In this document: in pieces, positions 1 through 8,922 of the stretch
How positions within the stretch are numbered: the stretch's first letter is position 1
Layout of the letters: every line of letters begins with the position of its first letter
From: UBA1672 sp050633645
GTDB lineage: Bacteria > Pseudomonadota > Alphaproteobacteria > Micavibrionales > Micavibrionaceae
NCBI GenBank assembly: GCA_050633645.1
Contig: JBOEGX010000001.1
Location: forward strand, 310,001 to 374,000
DNA length: 64,000 nucleotides
Direction of reading: 5' to 3'
The notes under the pieces: model-generated
What the model was told of the DNA's origin: nothing
Seen by the model: only the letters and a program-made list of their open reading frames with translations
The model's database searches: none
Translations under genes and position numbers: made by a program

Positions 1-191
1 TCAACAGAAACACCGAGCATGTCACGTTTGGATTGATTGGAATAGGTCACAAAGCCGCGATCAAAGACATCTGATGCGCCAGAAACATCTGTGATTGCCG
101 CCGCGATCATTCCCGCCGTACAGCTTTCGGCAGTGGCGAGGATGAGGTTTTTTTCACGTAAGGTGGTGGTTAATTGCTCTATCAGGCTCAT
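1..191 (-). CDS. CinA C-terminal-type nicotinamide-nucleotide amidohydrolase, partial
   Basis: Translating the reverse strand from the ATG at 191 gives a frame that runs off the left edge of the window. It begins MSLIEQLTTTLREKN and contains the family signature TAESCTAGMIAAAI, followed by DVFDRGFVTYSNQSK. This is the start of the PncC/CinA C-terminal domain, which deamidates NMN to nicotinate mononucleotide in pyridine nucleotide salvage. No N-terminal molybdopterin-binding CinA domain precedes it, so it is the short stand-alone form. Its ATG overlaps the TGA of pgpA (ATGA), so it is translationally coupled as the third gene after ispDF and pgpA. The 3' part lies outside the window. Confidence 0.88.
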   Translation of the reverse strand, partial: MSLIEQLTTTLREKNLILATAESCTAGMIAAAITDVSGASDVFDRGFVTYSNQSKRDMLGVSV

Positions 192-676
192 AAATATGTT
201 CCTATGGCGATCACGCAAATGGCGGCGAAGAGTCCCGCGACCACGTCATCAAACATGACACCAGCCGCGCCATCTATTTTCTTATCAATGAAGCCGATTG
301 GCCATGGTTTTAAGATATCGAAAAACCGAAACATGATAAAGGCAATCACAATAAGGAATGGGTTAAGCGCAGCTGGGATGAGGGCAATCCATTGTCCCGC
401 GACCTCATCAATAACAATCATTTTAGAGTCGTGGCCGTCCATGTCTTTGTCAAAATGATGCGCCGCCCATAGCCCAATAACGGTAATCATTATAGCGGCG
501 ACCGTCAATGCATATGCACCGCCAAGGGCAAATATGGTAACGCCAAAGGGAATTGCGGCGAGACTTCCCCATGTGCCGGGGGCAGGGTTTATGAAGCCTG
601 AGCCAAACCAAGATGCGAGCCATGTATAAGCTTTTTTACGATTGAGTTTTTCGGGGATGTGGAAATTTATGCCCAT
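188..676 (-). CDS. pgpA: Phosphatidylglycerophosphatase A
   Basis: This 162-residue inner-membrane enzyme removes the phosphate from phosphatidylglycerophosphate to give phosphatidylglycerol. The sequence shows the family motifs: SGFINPAPGTWGSLAAIP near residues 27-44, and the acidic segment IVIDEVAGQW around 87-96, where the Asp/Glu ligands sit. Hydrophobic segments lie at about 38-70 and 98-118 and at the C-terminus (FDDVVAGLFAAICVIAIG). It starts 5 bases after the ispDF stop and overlaps the next gene by four bases, so the three genes form one operon. Length is normal for the family. Confidence 0.93.
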   Translation of the reverse strand: MGINFHIPEKLNRKKAYTWLASWFGSGFINPAPGTWGSLAAIPFGVTIFALGGAYALTVAAIMITVIGLWAAHHFDKDMDGHDSKMIVIDEVAGQWIALIPAALNPFLIVIAFIMFRFFDILKPWPIGFIDKKIDGAAGVMFDDVVAGLFAAICVIAIGTYL

Positions 677-681
677 TTGAT

Positions 682-1854
682 TTAATCATCCTTATTGGGC
701 ATTTGCACAGATACTGCGGCTTGTGCGGCGATGCCTTCTTTGCGACCTGTGAAGCCGAGTTTTTCCGTTGTGGTTGCCTTAATATTTACACGAGCAGGGG
801 ATGTCCCCATAATTTCGGCCATACGTTTTACCATGGCATCGCGATATTCACCAATTTTAGGGCGTTCACAAATAAGGGTAACATCGGCATTAATCAGAGA
901 GCCGCCTTTATCCCTCATAAGCTTTATTGCATGCTCTAAAAACACGGCGCTATCCATATTTTTGAAATCATTATTACTTGGCGGGAAATGCAGGCCGATA
1001 TCGCCTACACCAACCGCACCCAAAATAGCATCGGTTAGGGCGTGCAAGCCAACATCGGCATCAGAATGCCCTTTTAGCTTACGATCAAAGGCAACATCAA
1101 CGCCACAGAGTCTAATTGATTTCACATCAAGGGAGTTTTCATCAAAGGCATGAACGTCAAAACCCGTGCCTATATATGTTTGTGTGTGGAGGAGGTGTTG
1201 AGCCAAATCTAAATCCTCTTTCTGTGTTATTTTGAAATTCTTGCGGCTACTTTTAATATATTTAACTGGATAGCCAAGCGCCGTAACTAGCGCAGTATCA
1301 TCCGTATAGATTTTATTCTTATCTGATTTTTCATGGGCGTCTTTTAATATTTTGGCGTGGAAGGCTTGGGGCGTTTGCAATGCCCAAAGATTTTCACGAG
1401 TTATGTGATCAGTGGCGCACGCAGTGTCATCCGCGTATGAGAGGGTATCAATCACAGGGGCGGCAAGGGTCGCGGCAGCGTATGTGTCCATTGATTCAAG
1501 AAGGCATTCTATATCATCAGCCTGTACAAAGGGGCGTGCCGCATCATGGATAAGAACAACTGCGTCATCTGGTAGGTTTAGCGCTATCAATCCATTATAG
1601 ACGCTTTGCTGCCTTGTTGAACCACCATCGCAAATAGTAACATTGTTCAGGCCTTTGATTGAGTTTTGCAGCAGATCATTATGCGCGGGGTTCGACACAA
1701 TGCATATTGATTTTAGCGCATCAATACCACTAAACGCATTTATCGAGCGGCGGATAATGGTTTGCCCCCCCAAAGATACATACTGCTTTGGGATATCATA
1801 CCCAAAGCGCAATCCTGAGCCTGCAGCGACGATAATGAGAGAGAATTCAACCAT
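682..1854 (-). CDS. ispDF: Bifunctional IspD/IspF, MEP isoprenoid pathway
   Basis: This 390-residue fusion has CDP-ME synthase activity (IspD, about residues 1-215), which joins CTP to methylerythritol phosphate, and MECDP synthase activity (IspF, about 230-390), which closes the cyclic diphosphate. IspD shows the CTP loop AAGSGLRFGYDIPKQY and VLIHDAARPFV. IspF shows the zinc-site motif GTGFDVHAF and the HSDADVGLHALTDAILGA stretch. I chose the ATG at 1854 (MVEFSLIIVAAG) because homologues begin just before the AAGxG loop; an in-frame start at 1911 would add 19 unrelated residues. Fusion of the two enzymes is typical of alphaproteobacteria. It is divergent from ntrY and heads the operon with pgpA. 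Confidence 0.95.
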   Translation of the reverse strand: MVEFSLIIVAAGSGLRFGYDIPKQYVSLGGQTIIRRSINAFSGIDALKSICIVSNPAHNDLLQNSIKGLNNVTICDGGSTRQQSVYNGLIALNLPDDAVVLIHDAARPFVQADDIECLLESMDTYAAATLAAPVIDTLSYADDTACATDHITRENLWALQTPQAFHAKILKDAHEKSDKNKIYTDDTALVTALGYPVKYIKSSRKNFKITQKEDLDLAQHLLHTQTYIGTGFDVHAFDENSLDVKSIRLCGVDVAFDRKLKGHSDADVGLHALTDAILGAVGVGDIGLHFPPSNNDFKNMDSAVFLEHAIKLMRDKGGSLINADVTLICERPKIGEYRDAMVKRMAEIMGTSPARVNIKATTTEKLGFTGRKEGIAAQAAVSVQMPNKDD

Positions 1855-1892
1855 GCTTACTTCATAAAATAGTGTTGCTCTTTCGCCCAACC

Positions 1893-1910
1893 TGTTGTAA
1901 AAATACAACA
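1893..1910. repeat. Perfect 7-bp inverted repeat beside the ntrY promoter
   Basis: TGTTGTA, four A residues, then TACAACA: two perfect 7-base arms around a 4-base spacer. It lies in the ispDF/ntrY divergent intergenic region, ending 6 bases before the proposed ntrY -35 element. No U-run follows on either strand, so a terminator is unlikely. A protein-binding operator is the simplest reading, but that is inference. Confidence 0.6.
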
Positions 1911-1915
1911 CATAT

Positions 1916-1943
1916 TTGATGGGGTGTATGGTCAGTGTATAAC
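1916..1943 (+). promoter_or_regulatory. Candidate sigma-70 promoter for ntrYX
   Basis: TTGATG (1916-1921) and TATAAC (1938-1943) are separated by 16 bases. The -10 matches the consensus at 5 of 6 positions and the -35 at 4 of 6. Transcription would begin near 1950, giving a leader of about 80 bases before the ATG at 2033. It sits immediately downstream of the 1893-1910 inverted repeat. Confidence 0.5.
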
Positions 1944-2032
1944 AGGAAACCGCCGTTATAAAAGCCCCAATTTAGAGATTGCCGATTTTGAATACAAATT
2001 CACCATCACAGAACAATGAGGAACGTTTCAGC

Positions 2033-4294
2033 ATGCAGTCTGCGGCACGTAAGGCAATGTCTGGCCTTAATGTTTCTCATCTTAAAAAAAGGTCGTGGAG
2101 GACGAAGCTTGCGGTATTATTGGTTATTGCCTCTGTCATTAGTTGCTTTTTGACTTATGCGGCGATGACTGAAAGCTATCCTATCGGGGACAACCCTGAT
2201 TTGGTTATATGGTTGCTTAATGCCGATTTGATTTTCCTTATATTGTTGGTATCACTTATTGCGCGCCGCATTGTAAGTGTATGGAGTGGGCGCAAAAGGG
2301 GTATTGCGGGATCACGGCTGCATATTCGTTTTGTGTATGTCTTTAGCATTCTTGTCGCAATTCCAACGATTATCATGACCATTTTTTCTGCGCTGTTTTT
2401 CCATTATGGCATTCAGGCATGGTTTTCGCAGCGTGTGCAAACAGCGATTAATGAGTCTCAAGCCGTCGCACAGTCTTATTTAGAAGAGCACAAAGAGGTT
2501 ATACGCGCGGATACGCTTGCCATGGCCAATGATTTAAGTCGACAGGCCGAATATTTACTTCCCAATTCAGAAAATTTTGCCAAGGCGCTTGATACCCAAA
2601 CATTCTTTCGAAATTTATCAGAGGCGATTGTTATTGATTTAAATGGTCGAATTTTGTCGCGGTCATCCTTAACCTTCACATTGGAATATGAAACCCCGAG
2701 AGATTATGCCTTAGCGCAGGCGGCAACCGGCGATGTTGTTCTAACCATGAACGATGAGAAAGACCGTGTTCGCGCACTGGTAAAGCTCGAGAATTTTGAA
2801 GATGCATTTTTATACGTCGGACGCATGATTGACCCGCAAGTCCTTCAACATTTGAAAGCTGCGCAGTTAGCTACGGAGGATTACAATAATTTGCAAAGCC
2901 AAAATTCTGATATGCAGATTACGGTGACATTGTTGTTTATTGTTGTTGGATTGCTTTTATTACTTGCGGCGATATGGTCGGGGCTTTTGATTGCGCGGGA
3001 ATTGGTAACCCCTATTGGCGAGCTTATCAAGGCATCTGACCGCGTTCGAGCGGGGGATCTTAGCTCTCGGTTGCCTGATAGCGTGAAGCGATTGGAAGAA
3101 TTTGATTATCTTGCGAATTCGTTTAATCGAATGACAGAACAACTACAGAATCAACGCAATGAGCTTATTGAGGCGAACAGGCAGATCGATCGCAGGCGGC
3201 ATCTTACAGAAACGGTTCTTGCGGGGGTTTCATCAGGTGTTATTGGTGTTAATAAAGATGGTAATATTAACCTGGCGAACCATTCGGCGGCGCATCTTCT
3301 GGCTTTAACATCGGATGACATGACAGGTCGCAATATCCTTGAGATATTCCCTGAACTCAAAGACCTTTTGAGCTCCATTGCAGAGAAAAAGAAAAGATCT
3401 GTGCAGGGGGAGATTCCATTTTTATCTGAAAAATCTGCGAAAAGAAGCTTCTTATGCCGCATATCGGTTGAGCGATTAGAAGATAAAGACACAGGACTTA
3501 TTATCACTTTTGATGATATTACCGAGCTTCAGGCCGCGCAAAGGAAGTCGGCTTGGTCAGACGTTGCACGGCGCATTGCACATGAAATCAAAAATCCGCT
3601 TACGCCTATACAGCTCTCGGCGGAGCGTCTTAAGCGTAAATATTTAAAGCAAATTGAAACTGATCCTGATGCGTTTATTCAATGCACAGATACAATCATT
3701 CGCCATGTTACAGATATTGGGCGCATGGTTGATGAATTTTCATCTTTTGCACGGATGCCAGAGCCCATCATGAAGAATGAAAACATTAAGAAATGTGTTG
3801 AGGATTCTTTATTTCTTTTAAAACAGGCTCACCCTAAAATAAATTTCAATTTTCATGCGCCTGAAGAAGCCGTTACAGCGGATATTGATGCACGGCAAAT
3901 TAGGCAAGTTATAACCAATCTATTACAAAATGCCATTGATGCCATTGAAAGCGAATCTGCGGATGGAACAATAGATATTACTATTGGATATTGCAATTAC
4001 AGCCATGTTTTCATATCGGTGATTGATAGTGGTTCGGGCTTTCCAGAAAATCAGGACATATTAAAGCTGACCGACCCTTATGTGACGCATAAGCCCAAGG
4101 GGACAGGTCTGGGCTTGGCTATTGTTAAGAAAATTATGGATGACCATAATGGTGAAATTATTTTGGGTGAACCAGAATGGTTAGAAAACATCATTGACCT
4201 TAAACGTGAGGAAAAGCGAGGAGCTTGTGTGATTTTAACTTTTCCAATACCGCACAAACAAACTTTAAATAATGAGCAGGGTGTAGAAACATGA
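2033..4294 (+). CDS. ntrY: NtrY-type membrane sensor histidine kinase
   Basis: This 753-residue sensor kinase of the NtrY/NtrX pair phosphorylates NtrX in response to nitrogen and/or redox state in alphaproteobacteria. The N-terminal third holds three hydrophobic segments, then a periplasmic region and a further membrane segment (VTLLFIVVGLLLLLAAIWSG). A HAMP linker (SDRVRAGDLSSRLP), a PAS domain, the HisKA phospho-acceptor motif AHEIKNPLTPIQLSAERLK, and an ATPase domain with N-box NLLQNAIDAIES and G-box GTGLGLAIVKKI follow. I start it at the ATG at 2033 because GAGGA lies 10 bases upstream; an in-frame TTG at 1979 would add 18 residues. Its stop overlaps the ntrX start by four bases. Confidence 0.93.
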   Translation: MQSAARKAMSGLNVSHLKKRSWRTKLAVLLVIASVISCFLTYAAMTESYPIGDNPDLVIWLLNADLIFLILLVSLIARRIVSVWSGRKRGIAGSRLHIRFVYVFSILVAIPTIIMTIFSALFFHYGIQAWFSQRVQTAINESQAVAQSYLEEHKEVIRADTLAMANDLSRQAEYLLPNSENFAKALDTQTFFRNLSEAIVIDLNGRILSRSSLTFTLEYETPRDYALAQAATGDVVLTMNDEKDRVRALVKLENFEDAFLYVGRMIDPQVLQHLKAAQLATEDYNNLQSQNSDMQITVTLLFIVVGLLLLLAAIWSGLLIARELVTPIGELIKASDRVRAGDLSSRLPDSVKRLEEFDYLANSFNRMTEQLQNQRNELIEANRQIDRRRHLTETVLAGVSSGVIGVNKDGNINLANHSAAHLLALTSDDMTGRNILEIFPELKDLLSSIAEKKKRSVQGEIPFLSEKSAKRSFLCRISVERLEDKDTGLIITFDDITELQAAQRKSAWSDVARRIAHEIKNPLTPIQLSAERLKRKYLKQIETDPDAFIQCTDTIIRHVTDIGRMVDEFSSFARMPEPIMKNENIKKCVEDSLFLLKQAHPKINFNFHAPEEAVTADIDARQIRQVITNLLQNAIDAIESESADGTIDITIGYCNYSHVFISVIDSGSGFPENQDILKLTDPYVTHKPKGTGLGLAIVKKIMDDHNGEIILGEPEWLENIIDLKREEKRGACVILTFPIPHKQTLNNEQGVET

Positions 4295-5664
4295 ATGAAA
4301 AAATCCTAATTATAGATGATGAAGAAGATATTCGTGTCCTAATCAAAGATCTTTTGGAGGATGAAGGTTACAAAACATTCATCGCGAAGAATAGTAATGA
4401 AGCGTACCACGTTATAAAAAGCGAAAACCCATCTCTTATTATTCAAGATATATGGCTTCAAGGCAGTGAACATGATGGATTACAAATTTTAAAAACAGTT
4501 AAAAATGATCTTCCATATTTACCTTTCATCATGATTAGTGGGCATGGAACGATTGAAACAGCCGTATCTGCCATTAAACAAGGGGCATATGATTTTATTG
4601 AGAAGCCATTTAACAGTGACCGACTTTTGCTTATGGTGCATAGAGCACTGGAGCGTTCTACCCTTAAAAAAGAAAACATTATTTTAAAGAAAAGCAGGGC
4701 AGGGCAACTTCAGGAATCCATCAATCATATTCCAAGTAATATTATGCCTGCACTTGAAAAAACATCTAAAACCAATAGCCGTGTTTTCTTAACGGGCGAA
4801 GCGGGGACGGGTAAAAATATTTCGGCGCAGTATTTGCACGAAAATTCATCGAGGAAAGATCACCCGTTCATGGTTTTGAATTGCGCCAATAAAACAGCTG
4901 AGGAAATTGAAACAGAATTGTTTGGATCCATTGAGCAAACCAATATACACAGCTCATTGCTTAACCTTGTTGATGGTGGGACATTATTATTGGACGAGGT
5001 TCTGGAACTTCCCGCGCAGACGCAGGGGAAAATCCTTATGTTGCTACAGGAAAATGCATATTATCCAATCGGCTCGAACAGCAAGAATCACGTTGATATA
5101 CGCGTTATTTCAACATCATCAAAGAACCCGAAAGAGGCTATTGATGAAGGCCGCTTTAGGCAAGATTTATATTATCGCCTCAATGTTGTTGAAATATATC
5201 TTCCACCTTTGAGAGAGAGAAAGCAGGATATAGAAGATATTTTAAGATCCTGTAATACTCTTAATTTTACTAAGGATGCTCTACTCAAGCTTAAGCAATA
5301 TGCATGGCCTGGAAATGTGAAGCAGCTCAATAATCTATTTGAATATTTGTCCATTATGAAAAACAATGACGATGTCATCGATTTTGATGATATTTCATCT
5401 GCCATCGGAGATAATAACAAGAAAGTTGTATCGGTTGATAATGATAACTCTTTACCGCATTCACACTTCATAGATGCTACATTAGAGATGGGTTTACGGG
5501 ATGCTAGAGAACACTTTGAGAGGACATATCTTATGAGTCAAATTGATAGATTTGATGGAAACATATCAAAAACTGCTGAGTTTGTAGGGATGGAAAGGTC
5601 AGCCTTGCACAGAAAACTTAAGTCTTTGGATGTTTTTTCTGATGATAAACAAAATGTAGCGTAG
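4291..5664 (+). CDS. ntrX: NtrX-type AAA+ response regulator
   Basis: This 457-residue partner of NtrY has a receiver domain at 1-125, with phospho-acceptor Asp53 in IIQDIWLQGS. The AAA+ domain (about 145-320) carries Walker A GEAGTGKN and Walker B GTLLLDEV. A Fis-type helix-turn-helix lies near 415-450 (GNISKTAEFVGMERSALHRKL). The GAFTGA loop that contacts sigma-54 is absent: ELFGS is followed directly by a short unrelated stretch before DGGTLLLDE. Loss of GAFTGA is known for alphaproteobacterial NtrX, which is thought to act as a sigma-70-type regulator. The WLQGS motif and coupling to ntrY separate it from NtrC. The stop is followed by 36 bases before trkA. Confidence 0.93.
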   Translation: MNEKILIIDDEEDIRVLIKDLLEDEGYKTFIAKNSNEAYHVIKSENPSLIIQDIWLQGSEHDGLQILKTVKNDLPYLPFIMISGHGTIETAVSAIKQGAYDFIEKPFNSDRLLLMVHRALERSTLKKENIILKKSRAGQLQESINHIPSNIMPALEKTSKTNSRVFLTGEAGTGKNISAQYLHENSSRKDHPFMVLNCANKTAEEIETELFGSIEQTNIHSSLLNLVDGGTLLLDEVLELPAQTQGKILMLLQENAYYPIGSNSKNHVDIRVISTSSKNPKEAIDEGRFRQDLYYRLNVVEIYLPPLRERKQDIEDILRSCNTLNFTKDALLKLKQYAWPGNVKQLNNLFEYLSIMKNNDDVIDFDDISSAIGDNNKKVVSVDNDNSLPHSHFIDATLEMGLRDAREHFERTYLMSQIDRFDGNISKTAEFVGMERSALHRKLKSLDVFSDDKQNVA

Positions 5665-5700
5665 TAAAGTGCCTGAACGTTTACAAAAGGATAGCAAAAT

Positions 5701-7077
5701 ATGCGAGTAATAATTTGTGGTGCAGATCAAGTTGGATATAGCATTGCGTCCTATCTTTCGAAAGAAGATAATGACATTACTGTTATTGATAAAAATGCAG
5801 ATATCCTTGCGCAAATAAGCAGCAGCATGGATGTTAACACTGTTGTAGGCCAACCATCTGACCCCAATATATTAAATATCGCGGGTGCGAGTGATTCCGA
5901 TATGATAATCGCAGTTACAGATAACGATGAAACCAACATGGTTGCGTGCCAAATTGGTCATTCATTATTTGGTATTCCCAAGAAAATCGCACGTATCAGA
6001 CGTCAATCTTATCTTGATCCATCATGGTCAAACCTATTCAGTCGCGCGCATATGCCGATTGATGTTATTATTTCTCCAGAAATATTAGTTGCAGATGACA
6101 TCGTACAGCGCCTTGCTACACCAGGGACGACATCATCTGTAAAACTTGCCGACGGAAAAGCGCATCTAATATCTGTGATTTGTATGGAGGATTGCCCCGT
6201 ACTTCATACGCGGCTAGCACAATTAAGCAAGCTCTTCCCCGATCTCTTGTTTTCAATCGTATCAATTTCACGAAATGGCAATCATATTATTCCCGATGAA
6301 AATGATATGTTAGAAGTGGGGGATGAGGCGCATATCGTTGTAGATACCTCACATTTAAGACGGATCATGGCAGCATTTGGTCATTTAGAAAAAGAAGCCC
6401 GAAAAATCATTGTCTCAGGTGGAGGGAATATTGGATTCTCACTCATCAAAAAATTGCAAAAGAACGTTGCTGGCGTTCAATTAAAAGTCATTGAGCATAA
6501 TGATGAAAGGGCACAGTTTCTAAGTGAGCAATTAGAAAATATTATTATCTTAAATGGTAACACGTTAGAGCGCGATATTATGCAAGAAGCCAGCATTTCA
6601 AGCGCTGAAACTTATATTGCGTTAATGAATGATGATGAGAGTAATATTCTGGGGTCACTTCTGGCCAAGCAATATGGATGTGAACGTGCTATTACTTTGG
6701 TTAATAACAATGCATATTATCCACTTGTTGGACCTCTTGGGATTGATGTTATGATATCACCAAAATCTATCATCGTCGCACAAATTATGCAGCATGTCAG
6801 AAGAGGGCGTATTAAGAAAATCCATACGCTTCATGATGGTGATTCCGAAGTCATGGAAATAGAAATATCAGCCTCGTCTAGAGCCGCGAATAAAGCTCTT
6901 GAAGATATTGACTTCCCCTCTGGCGTTGTAGTTGGAGCAATCGTTCGTGATGGTAAAGTTATTATACCCGATAAAAAAGATGAGATTTTACCAGAAGACC
7001 ACATCATCATTCTGGCCTTACGCAAAAAAGCGCGTGCCGTGGAAAAAATGCTCTCTGTACATGTGGATTTGTTCTAA
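5701..7077 (+). CDS. trkA: Trk potassium uptake regulator TrkA
   Basis: This 458-residue cytosolic protein binds NAD(H) and gates the TrkH/TrkG potassium channel. It shows the usual duplicated layout: an RCK_N Rossmann fold at the start (IICGADQVGYSIASYL), an RCK_C domain, then a second RCK_N (IIVSGGGNIGFSLIKKL near 236) and a second RCK_C ending ALRKKARAVEKML. AAGGA precedes the ATG by a good distance. Its position after ntrYX is the standard alphaproteobacterial order. No trkH gene lies in the window. It is one of three RCK-bearing proteins here, with the antiporter at 11207 and the permease at 22442. Confidence 0.93.
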   Translation: MRVIICGADQVGYSIASYLSKEDNDITVIDKNADILAQISSSMDVNTVVGQPSDPNILNIAGASDSDMIIAVTDNDETNMVACQIGHSLFGIPKKIARIRRQSYLDPSWSNLFSRAHMPIDVIISPEILVADDIVQRLATPGTTSSVKLADGKAHLISVICMEDCPVLHTRLAQLSKLFPDLLFSIVSISRNGNHIIPDENDMLEVGDEAHIVVDTSHLRRIMAAFGHLEKEARKIIVSGGGNIGFSLIKKLQKNVAGVQLKVIEHNDERAQFLSEQLENIIILNGNTLERDIMQEASISSAETYIALMNDDESNILGSLLAKQYGCERAITLVNNNAYYPLVGPLGIDVMISPKSIIVAQIMQHVRRGRIKKIHTLHDGDSEVMEIEISASSRAANKALEDIDFPSGVVVGAIVRDGKVIIPDKKDEILPEDHIIILALRKKARAVEKMLSVHVDLF

Positions 7078-7079
7078 TT

Positions 7080-7910
7080 ATGAAATTGGGGGTTTTTGAT
7101 TCTGGCTTGGGTGGACTGGTTATTACAAAATCAATTCGCGCGATTCTGCCAGATATTGATATTTTGTATTTTGGGGATACACTCCATATCCCCTATGGCA
7201 ATCGATCTTCCGAAGCAATTTACGAGTATAGCAAACGCTCGATAGAATATCTTTTTGAACAAGAGTGTGCGTTGATTATCGTTGCGTGTAATACAGTTAG
7301 CGCCTCTGCTCTAAGGCGGCTTCAACAAGAATACCTTCCCAACAGCCCCTATCACGATCGACGCATTTTAGGTGTTGTTGTCCCCACCTTGGAATGCGCG
7401 ATTGAAAAGGGGTATAAAAACATTGGATTGATTGCGACAAATTACACAATTCAATCTAATATCTTTGAATATGAGCTAAAAAAACTTGATCCCGATATTC
7501 ATATTACACAAAAGAATACGCCACTACTTGTGCCCTTAATTGAAAATGATGGCGGCGCATGGATTCCATCTGTTCTTGAATATTATCTTAATTCTTTTAA
7601 AAGCGCGGATATTGATGCTCTAATTCTTGGCTGTACGCATTATCCTTTTTTGAAAAATCACGTGCAAAATTTCTTGGGCAATGAAGTTGATATATTATCG
7701 CAAGATGAAATTATCCCTCATAAACTGGTGGACTACCTTAATCGTCACCCTGAAATATCAAATAAAATTGAAAGAAAAGGTGCTCTTGATTTTATAATTA
7801 GTGATGTGACAGAAGGGTATATTAACGCTTCGTCTAATATTTATGGCGACAATATAAATATTAAGAACGTTGCGCTATGCCACAAGACAAATCGTTATAG
7901 GAGTTTATAA
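7080..7910 (+). CDS. murI: Glutamate racemase
   Basis: This 276-residue cytosolic enzyme converts L- to D-glutamate for peptidoglycan. The family signatures are visible: the N-terminal GVFDSGLGGLVITKSI, the first catalytic cysteine in VACNTVSASAL, and the second in GCTHYPFL. FGDTLHIPYGNRS forms part of the substrate pocket. Length is normal. Only two bases separate it from trkA, so it is cotranscribed with ntrYX-trkA. In most alphaproteobacteria hfq directly follows trkA, so murI and the next gene look inserted into a conserved cluster. Confidence 0.94.
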   Translation: MKLGVFDSGLGGLVITKSIRAILPDIDILYFGDTLHIPYGNRSSEAIYEYSKRSIEYLFEQECALIIVACNTVSASALRRLQQEYLPNSPYHDRRILGVVVPTLECAIEKGYKNIGLIATNYTIQSNIFEYELKKLDPDIHITQKNTPLLVPLIENDGGAWIPSVLEYYLNSFKSADIDALILGCTHYPFLKNHVQNFLGNEVDILSQDEIIPHKLVDYLNRHPEISNKIERKGALDFIISDVTEGYINASSNIYGDNINIKNVALCHKTNRYRSL

Positions 7911-7911
7911 A

Positions 7912-8571
7912 ATGAGTGTAATTTCGATGCCTAAGGCTGTTTTTTGGGATTGGGATGGGACATTGGTGGATAGTTATGGTTTTTTAAGTGATGCCCATAA
8001 CCATACGCTTACTCAATTAGGTTTTCCTCCTTTTAAAGAGGGGGAATACAAAAACTATTTCGGGAAGCCACGGGATGTTCTTTATCCAGCCATATATAAA
8101 GACAAACACCTTGAAGCTATTGATATTTTTCAGGATTACGTTATTGGCAATAGCCATCGAATTAAGGCTATACCAAATGCGCGATCTATTTTAGATTTTT
8201 TTCACAGCCATCAAGTCACCATGGGAATTGTCAGCAACAAACGCTCTGACCTTATTAAAAAAGAAGTCAACCACCACGAATGGGATGATTTTTTTCAGGT
8301 TATCATCGGGGCAGGAGATGCAGAACGCGACAAGCCGTCAGGTGCGCCTCTTCGGATGGCCATTGAGAAATCTGGTATAGATAATCACGCCACCCAAAAT
8401 ATTTGGTATATTGGTGATACTGAAAATGATCTTGCATGTGCGCATGATATTGGATGCCCTGCACTTTTTCTTGAGGGCTGTGAGGGCAGTGAATCCCTAA
8501 AAACTCAATATTCTCCGCTTTTTTCATTTTCAAATTATTTAGAATTTACGGAGTTTTTGGTTGCAATATAG
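7912..8571 (+). CDS. HAD-superfamily phosphatase, phosphoglycolate-phosphatase-like
   Basis: This 219-residue HAD hydrolase shows motif I FWDWDGTLVDSYG with the nucleophile and acid Asp pair, motif II VSNKRSD, and motif III/IV GDTENDLACA. The cap is an alpha-helical C1-type insert after motif I, as in phosphoglycolate phosphatases. The substrate cannot be assigned from sequence. I chose the ATG at 7912 because ATAGGAG lies about 8 bases upstream; a start at 7870 would add 14 residues overlapping murI. It follows murI by one base and shares its operon. Confidence 0.82.
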   Translation: MSVISMPKAVFWDWDGTLVDSYGFLSDAHNHTLTQLGFPPFKEGEYKNYFGKPRDVLYPAIYKDKHLEAIDIFQDYVIGNSHRIKAIPNARSILDFFHSHQVTMGIVSNKRSDLIKKEVNHHEWDDFFQVIIGAGDAERDKPSGAPLRMAIEKSGIDNHATQNIWYIGDTENDLACAHDIGCPALFLEGCEGSESLKTQYSPLFSFSNYLEFTEFLVAI

Positions 8572-8633
8572 GTGGATTTCTCTAAGAATGTCTTCAAATA
8601 CGTATAAAAATAAAAAAACTTAGGAAATAAAAA

Positions 8634-8891
8634 ATGGCCGACAATAAAAATCAAAGTGTACAAGACGTATTCCTTAACAAAGTTAGAAAAGAAAAAGAAC
8701 CCGTTACTGTTTTTCTTATCAATGGTGTTAAGTTGCAGGGTATTATCACATGGTTTGATAATTTCTGTCTTCTTCTTCGACGTGATACGCATATCCAGCT
8801 GATCTATAAGCATGCGATTTCAACCATTATGCCGAGTGGTCCGCTCAGCCTTATGGATGGTGAAACACGTGATGAAAAAACAGAAGAATAG
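8634..8891 (+). CDS. hfq: RNA chaperone Hfq
   Basis: This 85-residue Sm-like protein forms hexamers that anneal small RNAs to mRNAs. Sm1 is visible as VTVFLINGVKLQGIITWFDN and Sm2 as YKHAISTIMP, including the YKH residues of the proximal RNA site. A cysteine occupies the FDNFC position where Ser or Thr is more usual. The C-terminal tail is short and acidic, as in other alphaproteobacteria. AGGA lies 8-11 bases before the ATG. It is followed by hflX, the conserved partner order. Confidence 0.95.
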   Translation: MADNKNQSVQDVFLNKVRKEKEPVTVFLINGVKLQGIITWFDNFCLLLRRDTHIQLIYKHAISTIMPSGPLSLMDGETRDEKTEE

Positions 8892-8922
8892 TTATTTGTT
8901 TCTTTTTTAGGGGCATATTTTC

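Noticed and set aside
1979..2032. TTG start of ntrY 54 bases upstream
   Set aside because: Its ribosome binding site is too close, whereas the ATG at 2033 has a GAGGA site at a good distance.
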